Assembly: GCF_000585375.1 (NCBI RefSeq)
Contig: NZ_KK073874.1
Location: 7,537,913-7,601,912 of the forward strand
Origin: Cryptosporangium arvum DSM 44712
GTDB lineage: Bacteria > Actinomycetota > Actinomycetes > Mycobacteriales > Cryptosporangiaceae
DNA: 64,000 nucleotides
Direction: 5' to 3'
Shown: positions 52,723-60,987 of the stretch, piece by piece
Layout of the letters: each line of letters begins with the position of its first letter
Numbering within the stretch: position 1 is the first letter of the stretch
Program-made: the position numbers and the translations under genes
The notes under the pieces: model-generated
Seen by the model: the letters and a program-made list of their open reading frames with translations, nothing else
Database searches by the model: none
Told to the model about the DNA's origin: nothing

Positions 52723-53724
52723 ATGCGCATCGTCGTGACCGGAGCCAGCGGAAATGTCGGAAGCGCCGTAGTTCGTGCGGCTGTGGGATCAGGGGCGGAA
52801 GTGACCGGGGTGGTGAGGCGCACCCCGTCCGAGCGGGCGGCTCCGGCCGGCACCCGGTGGGTCCGCTGCGACATCGGTTCGGTCCACGCCGACGCCGTCC
52901 TGCGCGACGCGATGGAGGGCGCCGACGCGGTCGTCCACCTGGCCTGGGCGATCCAGCCGAGCCATGACCGCCGCCTGCTCGCCCGCACGAACGTGCTCGG
53001 CACCCGAGCCGTGATCCGGGCCGCCGAACTCGCCGGTGTCCCCCACCTCGTGCACGCGTCGAGCGTCGGCGTCTACTCGACCGGGCCCAAGGACCGCACC
53101 GTCGGAGAGGACTGGCCCACCGGCGGGATCGCGACGTCCTCGTACAGCCGGGACAAGGTCGCCGCCGAGCGGCTGCTCGACGCCTGCTCGGTGCCGGTCG
53201 TGACCCGGATCCGTCCGGCCCTGGTCGTGCAGCGCCGAGCCGCGAGCGAGCTGCTGCGCTACTTCCTGCCCGCGTTGGCCCGGCCGCTGGTGAAGCTGAC
53301 ACTGCCGGTGCTGCCGCTGCCCGACCGCACGGTCACCCAGGTCGTCCACGCGGACGACGTCGCCGACGCCGTGCTACGTATCCTCGCGGCGCGGGCCGCC
53401 GGGCCGTTCAACCTGGCGCCGGAGCCCCCGCTGCGCCCCGACGACCTGGCCAGGGCGTTCGGGGGTCGGCGCGTCCCGCTGCCGGCGGCGGTGCTGCGTG
53501 CCGGCGCGGCCGCCAGCTGGTCGGCCCATCTCCAGCCGGTGGACGTCGGCTGGGTCGACCTGCTGCTCGGTACGCCGCTGCTGGACAGCTCGCGGGCCCG
53601 CGACGAACTCGGCTGGGTGCCGCGCTACGACACCCACGAAGCGCTCGCGGACGTGGTCGCCGGGCTCCGCGACCACTCCGGCGACCGTTCCCCGCTCCTC
53701 CGCCCGCTCCGGCTCTTCGCGTAG
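52723..53724 (+). CDS. NAD-dependent epimerase/dehydratase family protein
   Basis: A 333-residue extended SDR enzyme. The N-terminal Rossmann motif is VTGASGNVGSAVV at about 5-17, followed by ADAVVHLAWAIQPS, HASSVGVYSTG (catalytic Ser region) and SYSRDKVAAERLL, where Tyr-x3-Lys (YSRDK) forms the active-site pair. The C-terminal part is substrate-binding. ATG 52723 is chosen, with a weak ribosome site. The substrate (nucleotide sugar or other) cannot be told. It is divergent from the YfhO-type gene. Confidence 0.88.
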   Translation: MRIVVTGASGNVGSAVVRAAVGSGAEVTGVVRRTPSERAAPAGTRWVRCDIGSVHADAVLRDAMEGADAVVHLAWAIQPSHDRRLLARTNVLGTRAVIRAAELAGVPHLVHASSVGVYSTGPKDRTVGEDWPTGGIATSSYSRDKVAAERLLDACSVPVVTRIRPALVVQRRAASELLRYFLPALARPLVKLTLPVLPLPDRTVTQVVHADDVADAVLRILAARAAGPFNLAPEPPLRPDDLARAFGGRRVPLPAAVLRAGAAASWSAHLQPVDVGWVDLLLGTPLLDSSRARDELGWVPRYDTHEALADVVAGLRDHSGDRSPLLRPLRLFA

Positions 53725-53730
53725 TGGCCC

Positions 53731-53958
53731 TCAGTCGGCGATGAAGAACACACGCAACAGCATGAACAGCGCCACGGCGACGACCATCAAGCCGATCGCC
53801 CCGATGACCACCCAGGGCACCCACTTCGGGGCAGGCCCCTTCTCCTGATGAGTGATCGCGGACGTGCCGCCCTCACCCGGCGGTGTCTCGCCCGGCGGTA
53901 CACCTCCGCCCGGCTCCAGTCCAGGGGTACGGCTCGGGTCCGGACCTTGCCAACTCAT
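53731..53958 (-). CDS. small single-pass membrane protein, 75 aa
   Basis: After a Pro/Gly-rich cytoplasmic part (about 1-45, GPDPSRTPGLEPGGGVPPGE), one transmembrane helix (WVPWVVIGAIGLMVVAVALFMLL) ends the protein. ATG 53958 is preceded by GGAGGAGGAC. Longer frames upstream are not supported. Function unknown. Convergent with the epimerase gene, 6-base gap. Confidence 0.7.
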   Translation of the reverse strand: MSWQGPDPSRTPGLEPGGGVPPGETPPGEGGTSAITHQEKGPAPKWVPWVVIGAIGLMVVAVALFMLLRVFFIAD

Positions 53959-54070
53959 CCGTCCTCCTCCGAAATGCAGTCGTCCCGTGCTACCCGTCGT
54001 CACCACGAACACACCCCGATCAATCAGACGTTTCCGGTGTGACCGCGCACCCGGGGGGTAACCGATCGCC

Positions 54071-54976
54071 ATGTCGGTGATCCGAGGACTCTTCTCCCGC
54101 CTGGAGAACGCGCGGCTCCTGGACCCCGTGGCCGAGGCCGTCGCCGGTGCCGTCCAGACGTCGATTCCGAACACCCGCATTAAGGACCTGTTGCACGGCC
54201 GCTGGCTCGGCCACCCCGTGCACCCGGTGCTGGTGCAGGTGCCGGTCGGCGCCTGGGTCTCGGCCAGCGTGCTGGACTTCATGCCCGGTGGCCGCAGGGC
54301 CGCGCAACGATTGGTCGGGCTCGGTCTGCTGACCGCGCCGGCCGCGGTGGCCGCCGGTCTGGCGGACTGGTCCGAGCTCGAGCCCGATCAGCGCCGGGTC
54401 GGGCTGGTGCACGCGGCCGCGAACACGGTCGGCATCGCGTTCTACACCGCGTCGTGGGGCGCCCGGCGCAACGGCCGCCACCTGGCCGGGGTGGGGTACG
54501 CCCTGCTCGGCCTCTCCGCGGTCGGCCTCGGCGGCGCACTCGGCGGCCATCTGGCGTATTCGCAGGCCAGCGGCGTGAACCACGCCGAGGGTACGATGCG
54601 CAGGGCCGGCGGGGAGTGGCACGACCTCGGACCGCTGGACGAGATCCCGATCGGGAAGCCGGTCCGTCGGGACGTCGGTGACACGACGGTGGTCGTCTAC
54701 CGGCGGTCGCTGTCGTCCGGCGGCGGCGTCCACGTGCTCGCGTCGGAGTGCAGTCACGCCGGCGGGCCGCTGCACGAGGGTGAGGTGACCGACGGCCCCG
54801 GGGAGCCACGCATTTCCTGCCCGTGGCACGGGTCGGTGTTCCGGTTGGTCGACGGGGAGCCGCTGCGCGGTCCGGCGACGGCCTGTCAGCCGGTGTTCCG
54901 GACCGAGATCGCGGCCGGTCGGCTGCGCGCGCGGGCGAACGCGGAAGGAAGCGTGTGGAAGAACGCGGAAGTGTGA
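54071..54976 (+). CDS. DUF2231 membrane protein fused to Rieske [2Fe-2S] domain
   Basis: A 301-residue fusion. Residues 1-185 form a DUF2231 unit with four helices (GHPVHPVLVQVPVGAWVSASVLDF is the family start with its conserved His). Residues 190-290 are a Rieske domain with CSHAGGPLHEG and CPWHGSVFRL, giving the two Cys and two His that bind the cluster. This suggests membrane-tethered electron transfer. Its stop overlaps the GTG of a CDGSH iron-sulfur gene. Confidence 0.9.
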   Translation: MSVIRGLFSRLENARLLDPVAEAVAGAVQTSIPNTRIKDLLHGRWLGHPVHPVLVQVPVGAWVSASVLDFMPGGRRAAQRLVGLGLLTAPAAVAAGLADWSELEPDQRRVGLVHAAANTVGIAFYTASWGARRNGRHLAGVGYALLGLSAVGLGGALGGHLAYSQASGVNHAEGTMRRAGGEWHDLGPLDEIPIGKPVRRDVGDTTVVVYRRSLSSGGGVHVLASECSHAGGPLHEGEVTDGPGEPRISCPWHGSVFRLVDGEPLRGPATACQPVFRTEIAAGRLRARANAEGSVWKNAEV

Positions 54977-55161
54977 GCGTCACCCTCTACGAGGACGGCC
55001 CGCTGCTGCTGCGGGGCGACTTCGTGATCCAGGGTCAGGACGGCGAACCGATCGATCCCGGCCGGGCCACAGTGGCGCTGTGCCGCTGCGGCAAGTCCGG
55101 CCTCAAGCCCTTCTGCGACGGCACCCACAAGCTCGTGAACTTCTCCGCCCCAGGTCAGTGA
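54973..55161 (+). CDS. CDGSH iron-sulfur domain protein
   Basis: A 62-residue protein with the full CDGSH cluster set: Cys37, Cys39, Cys48 and His52 (CRCGKSGLKPFCDGTHK), a pH- and redox-sensitive [2Fe-2S] site. GTG 54973 overlaps the Rieske gene's TGA by 2 bases, so both iron-sulfur proteins are co-translated. A long perfect hairpin terminator follows. Confidence 0.93.
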   Translation: MSVTLYEDGPLLLRGDFVIQGQDGEPIDPGRATVALCRCGKSGLKPFCDGTHKLVNFSAPGQ

Positions 55162-55165
55162 GCAC

Positions 55166-55199
55166 GACGAAGGCCCGCCCCGAGGGGCGGGCCTTCGTC
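55166..55199. terminator. Bidirectional hairpin terminator
   Basis: A 16-base perfect inverted repeat (GACGAAGGCCCGCCCC / GGGGCGGGCCTTCGTC) with a 2-base centre, lying between the CDGSH gene and the convergent iron-protein gene, 4 bases from each. Confidence 0.85.
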
Positions 55200-55202
55200 A
55201 GG

Positions 55203-56207
55203 TCAGGCCGAGACCGCCAGGTCCGAGGCCGGGGCGTTGCGCAGCGAGGACTCGCCGGACTCCCAGCGGGCCAGGATCCAGCCGGCCGCGACGCCGTCCA
55301 GGAACATCCCGCAGGCGGCTCCGAACAGCAGGTCGTCGGCCTGGTCGGGGAACTGCGCCACGTACCCGCCACACAGGTCGTGCGCGGCGATCTGCTCGTG
55401 CACCGCGTCGGCCGCGACGTGCTCGTCGTAGAAGCGGGTCGCGGCCGCGTCGCCGCCGAGCCGGCGCAGCCCGTTGCCGTAGCGCCGGTTCGGGATCGAC
55501 GAGGTCATCTCGAACGCGGCCAGGTGCCCCAGCAGCGCGGGTAGCCAGCGCCGGTGCAGCCCGAACATCGACATCAGGTTGTTGGTGGCCAGCGTCGGCG
55601 CGGACGCCTGCTCCAGGTACGCGCCGTACCCCTGGTCGAGGTCCAGCGCGCCCATCGTCGTCCGGAAGAGTTCGGCGTGCATGCGCTCGACCCGGCCGCC
55701 GCCGTACTCGTCGGTCTGGATCTCGATCAACGCGGCCTTGGGCCGCCCGCCGAGCCGCGGAATGCCCCAGCTGTGCGGGTCGGCCTCTTTGAGGTGATAC
55801 ACGGAGCGGTGGACGACGAACTCGCGGAACTGCGCGAGCGTCGCCTTGCGCTGCAGGAACCGGCTCATCGACGGGCCGGTGTCGTCGCTCGCGAGCGTGC
55901 TCAGCGCCCGCGCCACCGGCGCACCGGCCGGTACCGGCACCGCCGCGCGGAGCCCGCCGACGAAGTGCGCCTCCAACCGCGCCCGCAGCGCGAGCAGCTC
56001 GGGATCCCACTCCCAGTCCGGGTCCACCCCGTCGAACCCTCGGTAGTGCAGTTCGTAGAGCACCCACAGCGCCAGCTGGAGGTCCTCGTCGAGCCACGGC
56101 TCGTCCCCCGACAAGGACACCGGAATACCAGTGAAGGATCCAGGCATCCCCACGAGAGCCCCGACCACCGCTTCGCTTATGCCACCCCGTGGCTCCGGCA
56201 ACCGCAT
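55203..56207 (-). CDS. iron-containing redox enzyme, haem-oxygenase-like fold
   Basis: A 334-residue protein of the family annotated as iron-containing redox enzyme (HO-like di-iron oxidases). Helical throughout, with the likely metal region EFVVHRSVYHLKEADPHSWGIPRL, IQTDEYGGGRVERMHAELF and FYDEHVAADAVHEQIAAHDL, each supplying Glu/His. ATG 56207 follows GGGAGGAA. Related enzymes cleave or desaturate amino or fatty acids in natural product pathways; here no pathway genes are adjacent, so the reaction is unknown. Confidence 0.8.
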   Translation of the reverse strand: MRLPEPRGGISEAVVGALVGMPGSFTGIPVSLSGDEPWLDEDLQLALWVLYELHYRGFDGVDPDWEWDPELLALRARLEAHFVGGLRAAVPVPAGAPVARALSTLASDDTGPSMSRFLQRKATLAQFREFVVHRSVYHLKEADPHSWGIPRLGGRPKAALIEIQTDEYGGGRVERMHAELFRTTMGALDLDQGYGAYLEQASAPTLATNNLMSMFGLHRRWLPALLGHLAAFEMTSSIPNRRYGNGLRRLGGDAAATRFYDEHVAADAVHEQIAAHDLCGGYVAQFPDQADDLLFGAACGMFLDGVAAGWILARWESGESSLRNAPASDLAVSA

Positions 56208-56259
56208 GAAGTTCCTCCCGGATCGGCCCGTCTTCGCGCCAGCCGACTCGAACTTCCCG

Positions 56260-57069
56260 CTAGCGCGCATCCGAAACGGCAGGTGAGAGTGGAACTGTGC
56301 GGCCACGCTCGAGCTTCGTCACACCCGCGATTCCCCGTCGCGACGTCTCGTCCAGGAACGCCGACAGTGGCGACTTCATCACCGTGTAGTCGTCGAAATG
56401 AATCGGGTGGATCACCGGCGCCCCGATCAGCGTCGCCAGGTCGGCGCCTTGTTTCGCGTCCATCGTCACCAGGACGCCGAGCACGCGGGTGCCGCCCAGG
56501 TGCACGAGCATTGCGTCGATGCCGGGGAATCGCTCGGCGATCTCGCCGAGCCAGGGTCGGCACAGCGTGTCTCCGGTGACGTACAGCCGGTACGTGCGCT
56601 CGCCGTCGCGCTCCAGGTCGACGACGCTGCCCATCACCGGGGGCAGCAGCCGGTGGAACAGCGCGGGCCCGTGCTGGCCGGGCACCGACGTCACCCGCAG
56701 GACCTCGTCGCCCCGGCGCGTCTCCCACTCGGTCCACGGCGACAGTCCGGACGCCTCGCGGAAGCCCTTGCGGCCCAGCCGCCGCGCGGCCGCCGGCGTG
56801 GAGACGATCGGCACGTCACGGGAGAGCCCACGCGCCGCCCGCCGGTCGAAGTGGTCGCCGTGCAGGTGCGAGAGCACAACGGCGTCCAGCGGCGGGAGGT
56901 CGTCGATCCCGAGCGCGGGTGCGTGCCGCCGCCGGGACACCAGGCCCTTGCCCAGGTAGGCGTACTCCCCGCGGTGCAGGAAGTTCGGGTCGGTGAGAAC
57001 GGTGAAGCCACCGAGCCGCAACAGCACGGTGGCGTTACCGATGAACAGCAGGCTTCCGACGGGCGTCAT
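56260..57069 (-). CDS. MBL-fold metallo-hydrolase
   Basis: A 269-residue metallo-beta-lactamase fold protein with the metal-binding HLHGDHFD motif near residue 68, a later GQHGP His, VTGDT Asp and the final IHPIHFDDYTVMKSPL His. The YTVMKSPLSAFL ending and absence of a signal peptide point to the cytoplasmic UlaG-like/RomA subgroup. Substrate unknown. It is followed by the iron-protein gene 52 bp downstream on the same strand. Confidence 0.88.
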   Translation of the reverse strand: MTPVGSLLFIGNATVLLRLGGFTVLTDPNFLHRGEYAYLGKGLVSRRRHAPALGIDDLPPLDAVVLSHLHGDHFDRRAARGLSRDVPIVSTPAAARRLGRKGFREASGLSPWTEWETRRGDEVLRVTSVPGQHGPALFHRLLPPVMGSVVDLERDGERTYRLYVTGDTLCRPWLGEIAERFPGIDAMLVHLGGTRVLGVLVTMDAKQGADLATLIGAPVIHPIHFDDYTVMKSPLSAFLDETSRRGIAGVTKLERGRTVPLSPAVSDAR

Positions 57070-57096
57070 ACCCGACGGGTAACCCGCTAGCGGGGA

Positions 57097-57843
57097 TTAA
57101 ACGGACTCGTCCGGCACAACCGACAGGGTCGCCCAGACGGTCTTGCCGTCGGGGTGGTCGAGGATTCCCCAGTGCTGGCTCACCCGGTCGATCAGCGGCA
57201 ACCCGCGCCCCCGGAAGCTCACCATGTCCAGTGGACGCGGTACCGGCTGCGTGGTGGAGCCGTCGCGGACGCTGATCTTGAGCGTCTCGTCGGTCAGTTC
57301 CAGCGCGACCGTCGACGCCGTCCCGGCGTGCTCGACCGCGTTCGACACCAGTTCGCTGACGACCAGCTGTGCGACCTCGGTGAGGTCGGGGGAAAGGTCC
57401 CAGTCGGCCGCGGCCTCCTGCAGGAACCGCCTGGCCGTAGCCGAGGCCGACGGGTCCGCCGGGACCGCACAGTCCCGGCGGACCCGTGCCGGCCGGTCAT
57501 CGACATGGCGCACGCCCGCCTCCGTCGCCGGGTAGAAGGGAAGGAGGTCGGAGCAGTGCACCCGCCGCGCGGCGTCTTCGAAGACAGCCTCGGCGTCCAC
57601 CACCACCAGCCGCGCGGTGGGCCACCCACCGGCGGTGTTGAGCACGCTGGGCAGCAGCGCGACGCATTCCGGGTTCGCCAGCTGGAGCCGGGACACGTCC
57701 ACCACCACCCTTCCCACGTCGATCAGCGACTTCAGCATTGCCCGCCGAGCCGCTGGCGCGGTGCGTACTGAGAGCTGCCCGTCCAGATGGAGAACCGCAT
57801 GGTCGGCCCGGCGATCCAGGTCGACGTGCAAGTTCGTGCCCAT
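57097..57843 (-). CDS. STAS-HATPase fusion (anti-sigma type regulator)
   Basis: A 248-residue protein joining two partner-switching modules. Residues 5-100 are STAS-like (VVVDVSRLQLANPECVALLPSVL, where the usual DSAG phosphorylation site is not obvious). Residues 120-245 are an RsbW-type HATPase (VSELVSNAVEHAG, RDGS, FRGRGLPLIDRVSQHWG). ATG 57843 has GGAG upstream. It is divergent from the CheB/CheR-PAS pair across 158 bp. The truncated gene at 63818 resembles its N-terminus. Confidence 0.87.
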   Translation of the reverse strand: MGTNLHVDLDRRADHAVLHLDGQLSVRTAPAARRAMLKSLIDVGRVVVDVSRLQLANPECVALLPSVLNTAGGWPTARLVVVDAEAVFEDAARRVHCSDLLPFYPATEAGVRHVDDRPARVRRDCAVPADPSASATARRFLQEAAADWDLSPDLTEVAQLVVSELVSNAVEHAGTASTVALELTDETLKISVRDGSTTQPVPRPLDMVSFRGRGLPLIDRVSQHWGILDHPDGKTVWATLSVVPDESV

Positions 57844-58001
57844 CGCTCCGCTCTCCGGTCTCTGTGGCGTCGTGTTACCCACGATCCGTAGTGGGCACAC
57901 GCGGAATAGCTACCGCTGTCGCGATCCGGAGTAACCTCCGTCACAACCCGCGTTCCGAGGGCGACAGCGAGTGGATTCCGCCACGTCCCGAAGGGGAAAA
58001 C

Positions 58002-58997
58002 ATGTCACGCCGATCGCTCGTCGTCGTCGGCGCGTCCGCCGGCGGTGTCGAGAGCCTCCGGGCCGTGGTCCGAGGGTTCCCGCCTGACCTGCCCGCGGCC
58101 GTGCTCGTCGTACTCCACACCACCCCGGGCGGAAGCAGCGTACTCGGGTCGATCCTGGACCGAGCGGGCCCACTGCCCGCGAGCACCGCGGCCGACGGCG
58201 AGCCGCTCGTCCCGGGGCACATCTACGTGGCTCCGCCGGACCGCCACCTCACTGTGCTCGACGGTCACTGCTGCCTCGCGCGTGGCCCGCAGGAGAACGG
58301 TCACCGGCCGGCGATCGACCCGCTGTTCCGCTCGGCGGTCCGGGATGCCGGGTCCGCGGTCGTCGGTGTCGTCCTGTCCGGCATGTTGGACGACGGGGCG
58401 GCCGGGCTCGCCGCGATCGCGCGGCACGCGGGGGCGACCGTCGTGCAGGACCCCGCGGACGCGCTCTATCCCAGCATGCCCCTGGCCGCTCTCGACGTCG
58501 TGCCGGACGCCGCGACCGCTTCCGCCGACAAGCTCGGCTCGCTCATCACCGACCTGGTCCAGCAGGCCCCGGCCGTCGACCCCCGCTCCGACGACCCGCT
58601 GCTGAACCAGGAAACCGCCATCGCGGAGTTGGACATGGACGCGCTCAACCATCCCGACCGTCCGGGCACACCGGCCGGGCTGGGCTGCCCCGACTGCAAC
58701 GGAGCTCTGTTCGCGGTCCCCGAGGGTGCGATCACCCGGTACCGCTGCCGGGTCGGTCACGCCTGGTCTCCGGAGAGCCTGCTGGCCCGGCAGAACGCCG
58801 CGCTGGAGGGTGCGCTGTGGATGGCGCTGCGCACGATGGAGGACAAGGCCTCGCTGCACCGCCGCCTGGCCGACTCGGCGAAGGATCGGGGGGCTCCGCA
58901 CGTCGCGACGCAGAACCTGCGCTCGGCCGCCGAGCTGGGCGAGGCCGCCCGTCTGATCCGGGACCTGCTGGCTCAGGAACCGGCCGGTCAAGCGTGA
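58002..58997 (+). CDS. cheB: CheB-type protein-glutamate methylesterase without receiver domain
   Basis: A 331-residue protein whose first 190 residues are a CheB catalytic domain: nucleophile Ser12 (GASAGG), His39 (LHTTPGG) and Asp131 (SGMLDDGA). No response-regulator domain precedes it. A linker is followed by a possible zinc-binding part CPDCNGALFAVPEGAITRYRCRVGHAWSPE (Cys-x2-Cys, Cys, His). ATG 58002 follows AAGGGG. The CheR-PAS gene follows after 68 bp. No receptors or CheA/CheY genes are in the window. Confidence 0.9.
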   Translation: MSRRSLVVVGASAGGVESLRAVVRGFPPDLPAAVLVVLHTTPGGSSVLGSILDRAGPLPASTAADGEPLVPGHIYVAPPDRHLTVLDGHCCLARGPQENGHRPAIDPLFRSAVRDAGSAVVGVVLSGMLDDGAAGLAAIARHAGATVVQDPADALYPSMPLAALDVVPDAATASADKLGSLITDLVQQAPAVDPRSDDPLLNQETAIAELDMDALNHPDRPGTPAGLGCPDCNGALFAVPEGAITRYRCRVGHAWSPESLLARQNAALEGALWMALRTMEDKASLHRRLADSAKDRGAPHVATQNLRSAAELGEAARLIRDLLAQEPAGQA

Positions 58998-59065
58998 CCC
59001 GGGCCGGCCCGGTGCCGGTACGGTGCGAGACGTCAACGAGCGACCCCCTGGAGACAAGGACCGCG

Positions 59066-60934
59066 GTGAGCGAGGACGACACCCAATTCGAGGCGCTGCT
59101 CGAGTTCCTCAAGGAGAGCCGCGGGTTCGACTTCACCGGGTACAAGCGATCCAGCCTGATGCGCCGGGTCTCGCGGCGTACGCAGGCGCTCGGGATCGAG
59201 GGGTGGAACGAGTACCTCGACTACATCCAGGTGCACCAGGACGAATACACCACGCTGTTCAACACGGTCCTGATCAACGTCACCGGGTTCTTCCGTGACC
59301 AGGATTCCTGGCTGCAGATGCGCGCGGAGATCCTGCCGCAGCTGATCGCGTCGAAGAAGCCTTCGGACGCGATCCGGGTCTGGTGCGCGGGGTGCGCCAC
59401 CGGGGAAGAGGCGTACAGCATCGCGATGCTGCTGGCCGAGCTGCTCGGGCCGGACGAGTTCCGCGACCGGGTCAAGATCTACGCCACCGACGTCGACGAC
59501 GAGGCGCTCGCGATCGCCCGCCAGGCCACCTACGGCGAGCGGGAGGCGCGGTCCGTCCCGAGCGACCTGCTCGACCGGTATTTCGAGCGCACCGGCACCC
59601 GGTACGTCTTCGCCAAGGATCTGCGCCGGAGCGTCATCTTCGGGCGCAACGACCTCGTGCAGGACGCTCCGATCAGCCGGGTCGATCTTCTGACCTGCCG
59701 CAACACGCTGATGTACCTCAACGCCGAGACTCAGGGCCGGGTGCTGGCCCGGTTCAACTTCGCGCTGAACGAGATCGGCGTGCTGTTCCTCGGCAAGGCC
59801 GAGATGCTCCTGGGGCACGGCCAGCTGTTCACCCCGATCGACCTGAAACGCCGGTTCTTCCGCAAAGTTCCCCGCGCGGTGCCGGGGCTCGGCACAATCA
59901 CATCGGGCGGGGGCGGCAAGAACGCCCTACGTGACCTGCTGGGGGCCGACCGGTTGCAGACCGAGGCACTGCTCGCCGCGCCGGTCGCCGCGATCGTCGT
60001 CACGGACGACGGCACGGTGGCGGGTGTGAACCAGCGTGCCGAGGCGCTGTTCGGAGTCTCCACCCGCGACCTGGGTCGGCCGCTTCTCGACCTCGACGTC
60101 TCCTACCGGCCGATCGAGCTGCGTCCGCACCTGGAAGAGGTACGGCGGGAGCGCCGGCCGATCTGGGTCCGCGATGTCGAGTGGACGCGCTCGCCCGGGG
60201 AGAAGCTCCGCGTCGACTACCAGGTCGTGCCGTTGAGCAGCAGCGACGGGCAGCCTGCCGGCGCGGTGGTGTTCGCCTCCGACGTCACCCGCTACCGGAA
60301 GCTGCAGGACGAGCTCGAGTTCGCCAACCGGCAGATCGAGACCGCCTACGAGGAACTCCAGTCGACGGTCGAAGAGCTCGAGACCACGAACGAGGAACTC
60401 CAGTCCACGGTCGAAGAGCTCGAAACCACGAACGAGGAACTCCAGTCCACGAACGAGGAACTGGAGACGATGAACGAGGAGCTCCAGTCCACGAACGACG
60501 AGCTCCAGTCGATAAACGACGAGCTGCGTGAGCGCACCGAACAGCTCAACGACGCGAACGCCTTCCTCGAATCGATCCTCCGTTCCCTGCGCAGCGCGGT
60601 CGTGGTCGTCGACGCCGAGCTCGTCGTGCGGGTCTGGAACCGCCAGTCCGAAGACCTCTGGGGGCTCCGGCCGGAGGAGGCCGTCGGGCAGCACCTGCTC
60701 AACCTCGACATCGGCATCTCCACCGACCGCCTGCGCCCGCTGGTCCGGCAGGTGCTCACCGGCGGTGAACCCACCGGTCCCACCGAGCTGACCCTCGACG
60801 CGATCAACCGCCGTGGACGACCGGTTCAGGTGCGGGTCGGCGCGAGCCCGCTCATCTACCGTGCCGAGCAGATCGCCGGGGCGATCGTCGTCATGGACCA
60901 GATGTCGATGCCGTCCGCGAACGACCCCGGATAG
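59066..60934 (+). CDS. cheR: CheR methyltransferase fused to PAS domains via coiled coil
   Basis: A 622-residue protein. CheR part (about 1-270): GYKRSSLMRRVSRR, NVTGFFRDQDSW, the SAM site VWCAGCATGEEAYSIAM and the IYATDVDDEAL acidic loop, ending with FCGKAEML-type LFLGKAEMLLGHGQLF. Then a PAS (about 300-410), a coiled coil of 14-residue units (EELQSTVEELETTN; about 415-495) and a second PAS (about 505-615). GTG 59066 with AAGGA upstream. Such CheB/CheR-PAS pairs in non-motile actinomycetes are thought to signal outside chemotaxis. Confidence 0.9.
   Translation: MSEDDTQFEALLEFLKESRGFDFTGYKRSSLMRRVSRRTQALGIEGWNEYLDYIQVHQDEYTTLFNTVLINVTGFFRDQDSWLQMRAEILPQLIASKKPSDAIRVWCAGCATGEEAYSIAMLLAELLGPDEFRDRVKIYATDVDDEALAIARQATYGEREARSVPSDLLDRYFERTGTRYVFAKDLRRSVIFGRNDLVQDAPISRVDLLTCRNTLMYLNAETQGRVLARFNFALNEIGVLFLGKAEMLLGHGQLFTPIDLKRRFFRKVPRAVPGLGTITSGGGGKNALRDLLGADRLQTEALLAAPVAAIVVTDDGTVAGVNQRAEALFGVSTRDLGRPLLDLDVSYRPIELRPHLEEVRRERRPIWVRDVEWTRSPGEKLRVDYQVVPLSSSDGQPAGAVVFASDVTRYRKLQDELEFANRQIETAYEELQSTVEELETTNEELQSTVEELETTNEELQSTNEELETMNEELQSTNDELQSINDELRERTEQLNDANAFLESILRSLRSAVVVVDAELVVRVWNRQSEDLWGLRPEEAVGQHLLNLDIGISTDRLRPLVRQVLTGGEPTGPTELTLDAINRRGRPVQVRVGASPLIYRAEQIAGAIVVMDQMSMPSANDPG
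60350..60535. repeat. 42-bp repeats coding the CheR-PAS coiled coil
   Basis: Near-identical 42-base units encode EELQSTVEELETTN-type heptad pairs four to five times, in frame. Confidence 0.85.
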
Positions 60935-60987
60935 CCGCAACGCCGGGCACGGCATTTATAACCGTTTGTGGCCATATTCTCCTCCGC

